Assembly (NCBI GenBank): GCA_903901375.1
Contig: CAIUQV010000663.1
Span: 1-7,576, forward strand
Reading direction: 5' to 3'
DNA: 7,576 bases
Origin: an uncultured Ignavibacteriota bacterium
GTDB taxonomy: Bacteria > Bacteroidota > Ignavibacteria > Tepidaquicellales > Tepidaquicellaceae
This document shows positions 7,066 to 7,576 of the stretch, in pieces (the first letter of the stretch is position 1; each line of letters opens with the position of its first letter). Position numbers and translations under genes: made by a program. Under the pieces are notes generated by a model. That model saw only the letters and a program-made list of their open reading frames with translations, was not told the origin of the DNA and searched no databases.

Positions 7066-7576
7066 TTAACGCTTACCTGCAAGGTAGACTAAATTTTCTA
7101 AACCTTTCATCGCTGCAGAATCTTTAAAGCTATTTGCAGTTTCATTAAGCATAGCAGCAGTCTTTTGTAACTCAACCAATGATGCTGAATCAGGTAATTT
7201 AATATTACCCATTACAGTTGAGAAACCTTTCATTATTTCAAAATTAGCTTTCATCACTTCAGTATATTCCAGAGTTTTCTTAACTACGGCAGCAGTGTTG
7301 TTAATATTGTTGACTACTTCATTCATTTGATTGATCAATGAAGAATCAAACAGCTTAATCTGTCCAAATTCAGTTACAGTATTCTTGAATGCTGTTAAGT
7401 TCTTTGCATGTTCATCATTAAGTTGTTTTGTCAGCTTAATGTAATCATAAATCATTTGAGCATCTTCTTTTGACATTGATTTTACATTACCTGCACCTGT
7501 TAATCCAATAAGCAGCTGTTCGTTAGATGACTTTATTGCATCCAGCATTCTTGTCTGTAACTGGAACTGATTGTAG
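7066..7576 (-). CDS. Partial GldL-like helical protein (C-terminal part, start outside window)
   Basis: The frame stays open to the right edge: codons before the Met at 7548 read YNQFQLQTR with no stop, so the gene very likely continues beyond the window and that Met is internal. The visible 169 residues are almost all helical, with no signal peptide or membrane segment, and rich in Asn, Ala, Met and Lys with heptad-like hydrophobics (for example MNEVVNNINNTAAVVKKTL). GldL has two N-terminal membrane helices, which would lie outside the window, and a long cytoplasmic helical tail of similar composition. Together with the GldM-like gene 32 bases downstream, this makes a GldL-type motor subunit plausible, though this part alone has no diagnostic residue (the GldL membrane glutamates cannot be seen). 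Internal repeats of a G-N/Q-I/V-K motif are present. Another coiled-coil protein cannot be excluded. Confidence 0.75.
   Translation of the reverse strand, partial: YNQFQLQTRMLDAIKSSNEQLLIGLTGAGNVKSMSKEDAQMIYDYIKLTKQLNDEHAKNLTAFKNTVTEFGQIKLFDSSLINQMNEVVNNINNTAAVVKKTLEYTEVMKANFEIMKGFSTVMGNIKLPDSASLVELQKTAAMLNETANSFKDSAAMKGLENLVYLAGKR
7108..7491 (-). repeat. Three degenerate repeats within the GldL-like protein
   Basis: Counting from the Met at 7548, the segments starting at residues 20 (GNVKSMSKEDA), 62 (GQIKLFDSSLI) and 114 (GNIKLPDSASL) align with each other, each followed by a helix with an Asn/Ala-rich patch (LNDEHA, INNTAA, LNETAN). The second and third are clearest and are also preceded by similar residues (F-K-N-T-V and F-S-T-V). 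Spacing is 42 and 52 residues. The pattern suggests a helical rod built by internal duplication. Confidence 0.5.

Larger units (their letters stand above)
3884..7576 (-). other. Probable leftward envelope operon (GldL-like, GldM-like, barrel, LysM)
   Basis: Four same-strand genes follow each other with gaps of 32, 26 and 25 bases. No hairpin terminator lies between them, and the set ends at the bidirectional terminator at 3831-3866. All three complete products are predicted to be exported or membrane-anchored, and the fourth is cut off before its amino terminus. The promoter must lie beyond the right edge, as none of the short A/T-rich gaps has room for a convincing one. Confidence 0.75.

Overview
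The window is AT-rich DNA from what is probably a member of the Bacteroidota/Chlorobi/Ignavibacteria/Kapabacteria branch (FCB group). The reasons are: none of the four chromosomal start codons that have both a confident start and a visible leader is preceded by a recognisable Shine-Dalgarno sequence (all leaders are A/T runs); two signal peptides end just before Gln (…FS|QE, …LA|QD), as is common in that group; and the minus-strand genes look like relatives of the Bacteroidota-type GldL/GldM envelope motor. The phylum assignment is inference. Nothing suggests a phage, transposon or CRISPR locus.

Layout. The left half reads rightward: a complete tRNA-Pro(UGG) at 33-105, a DinG/XPD-family iron-sulfur DNA helicase gene (169-2172), then rsmB for the 16S rRNA m5C967 methyltransferase (2240-3808). 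A perfect 16-bp inverted repeat with T-runs (3831-3866) forms a bidirectional terminator between this set and the leftward right half.

The right half is one tightly spaced leftward gene set, reading from the right edge: a cut-off gene for a helical protein compatible with the cytoplasmic C-terminal part of GldL (7066-7576 and beyond), a short GldM-like protein with one N-terminal membrane helix and periplasmic beta domains (6116-7033), a signal-peptide protein with a predicted outer-membrane beta-barrel (4830-6089), and a secreted coiled-coil + LysM + Lys-rich-tail protein (3884-4804). Gaps are 32, 26 and 25 bases, so this is probably one transcript ending at the shared terminator.

How they may work together. 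If the first two genes are a GldL/GldM pair, they would make an inner-membrane proton-driven motor whose periplasmic shaft reaches toward the outer membrane. The barrel protein would be the outer-membrane partner and the LysM protein would bind peptidoglycan between them. The usual GldN gene is not found after the GldM-like gene. This trans-envelope assembly is the most interesting part of the window, but the GldL/GldM assignment rests on topology, gene order and weak motif similarity and needs profile or structure comparison.
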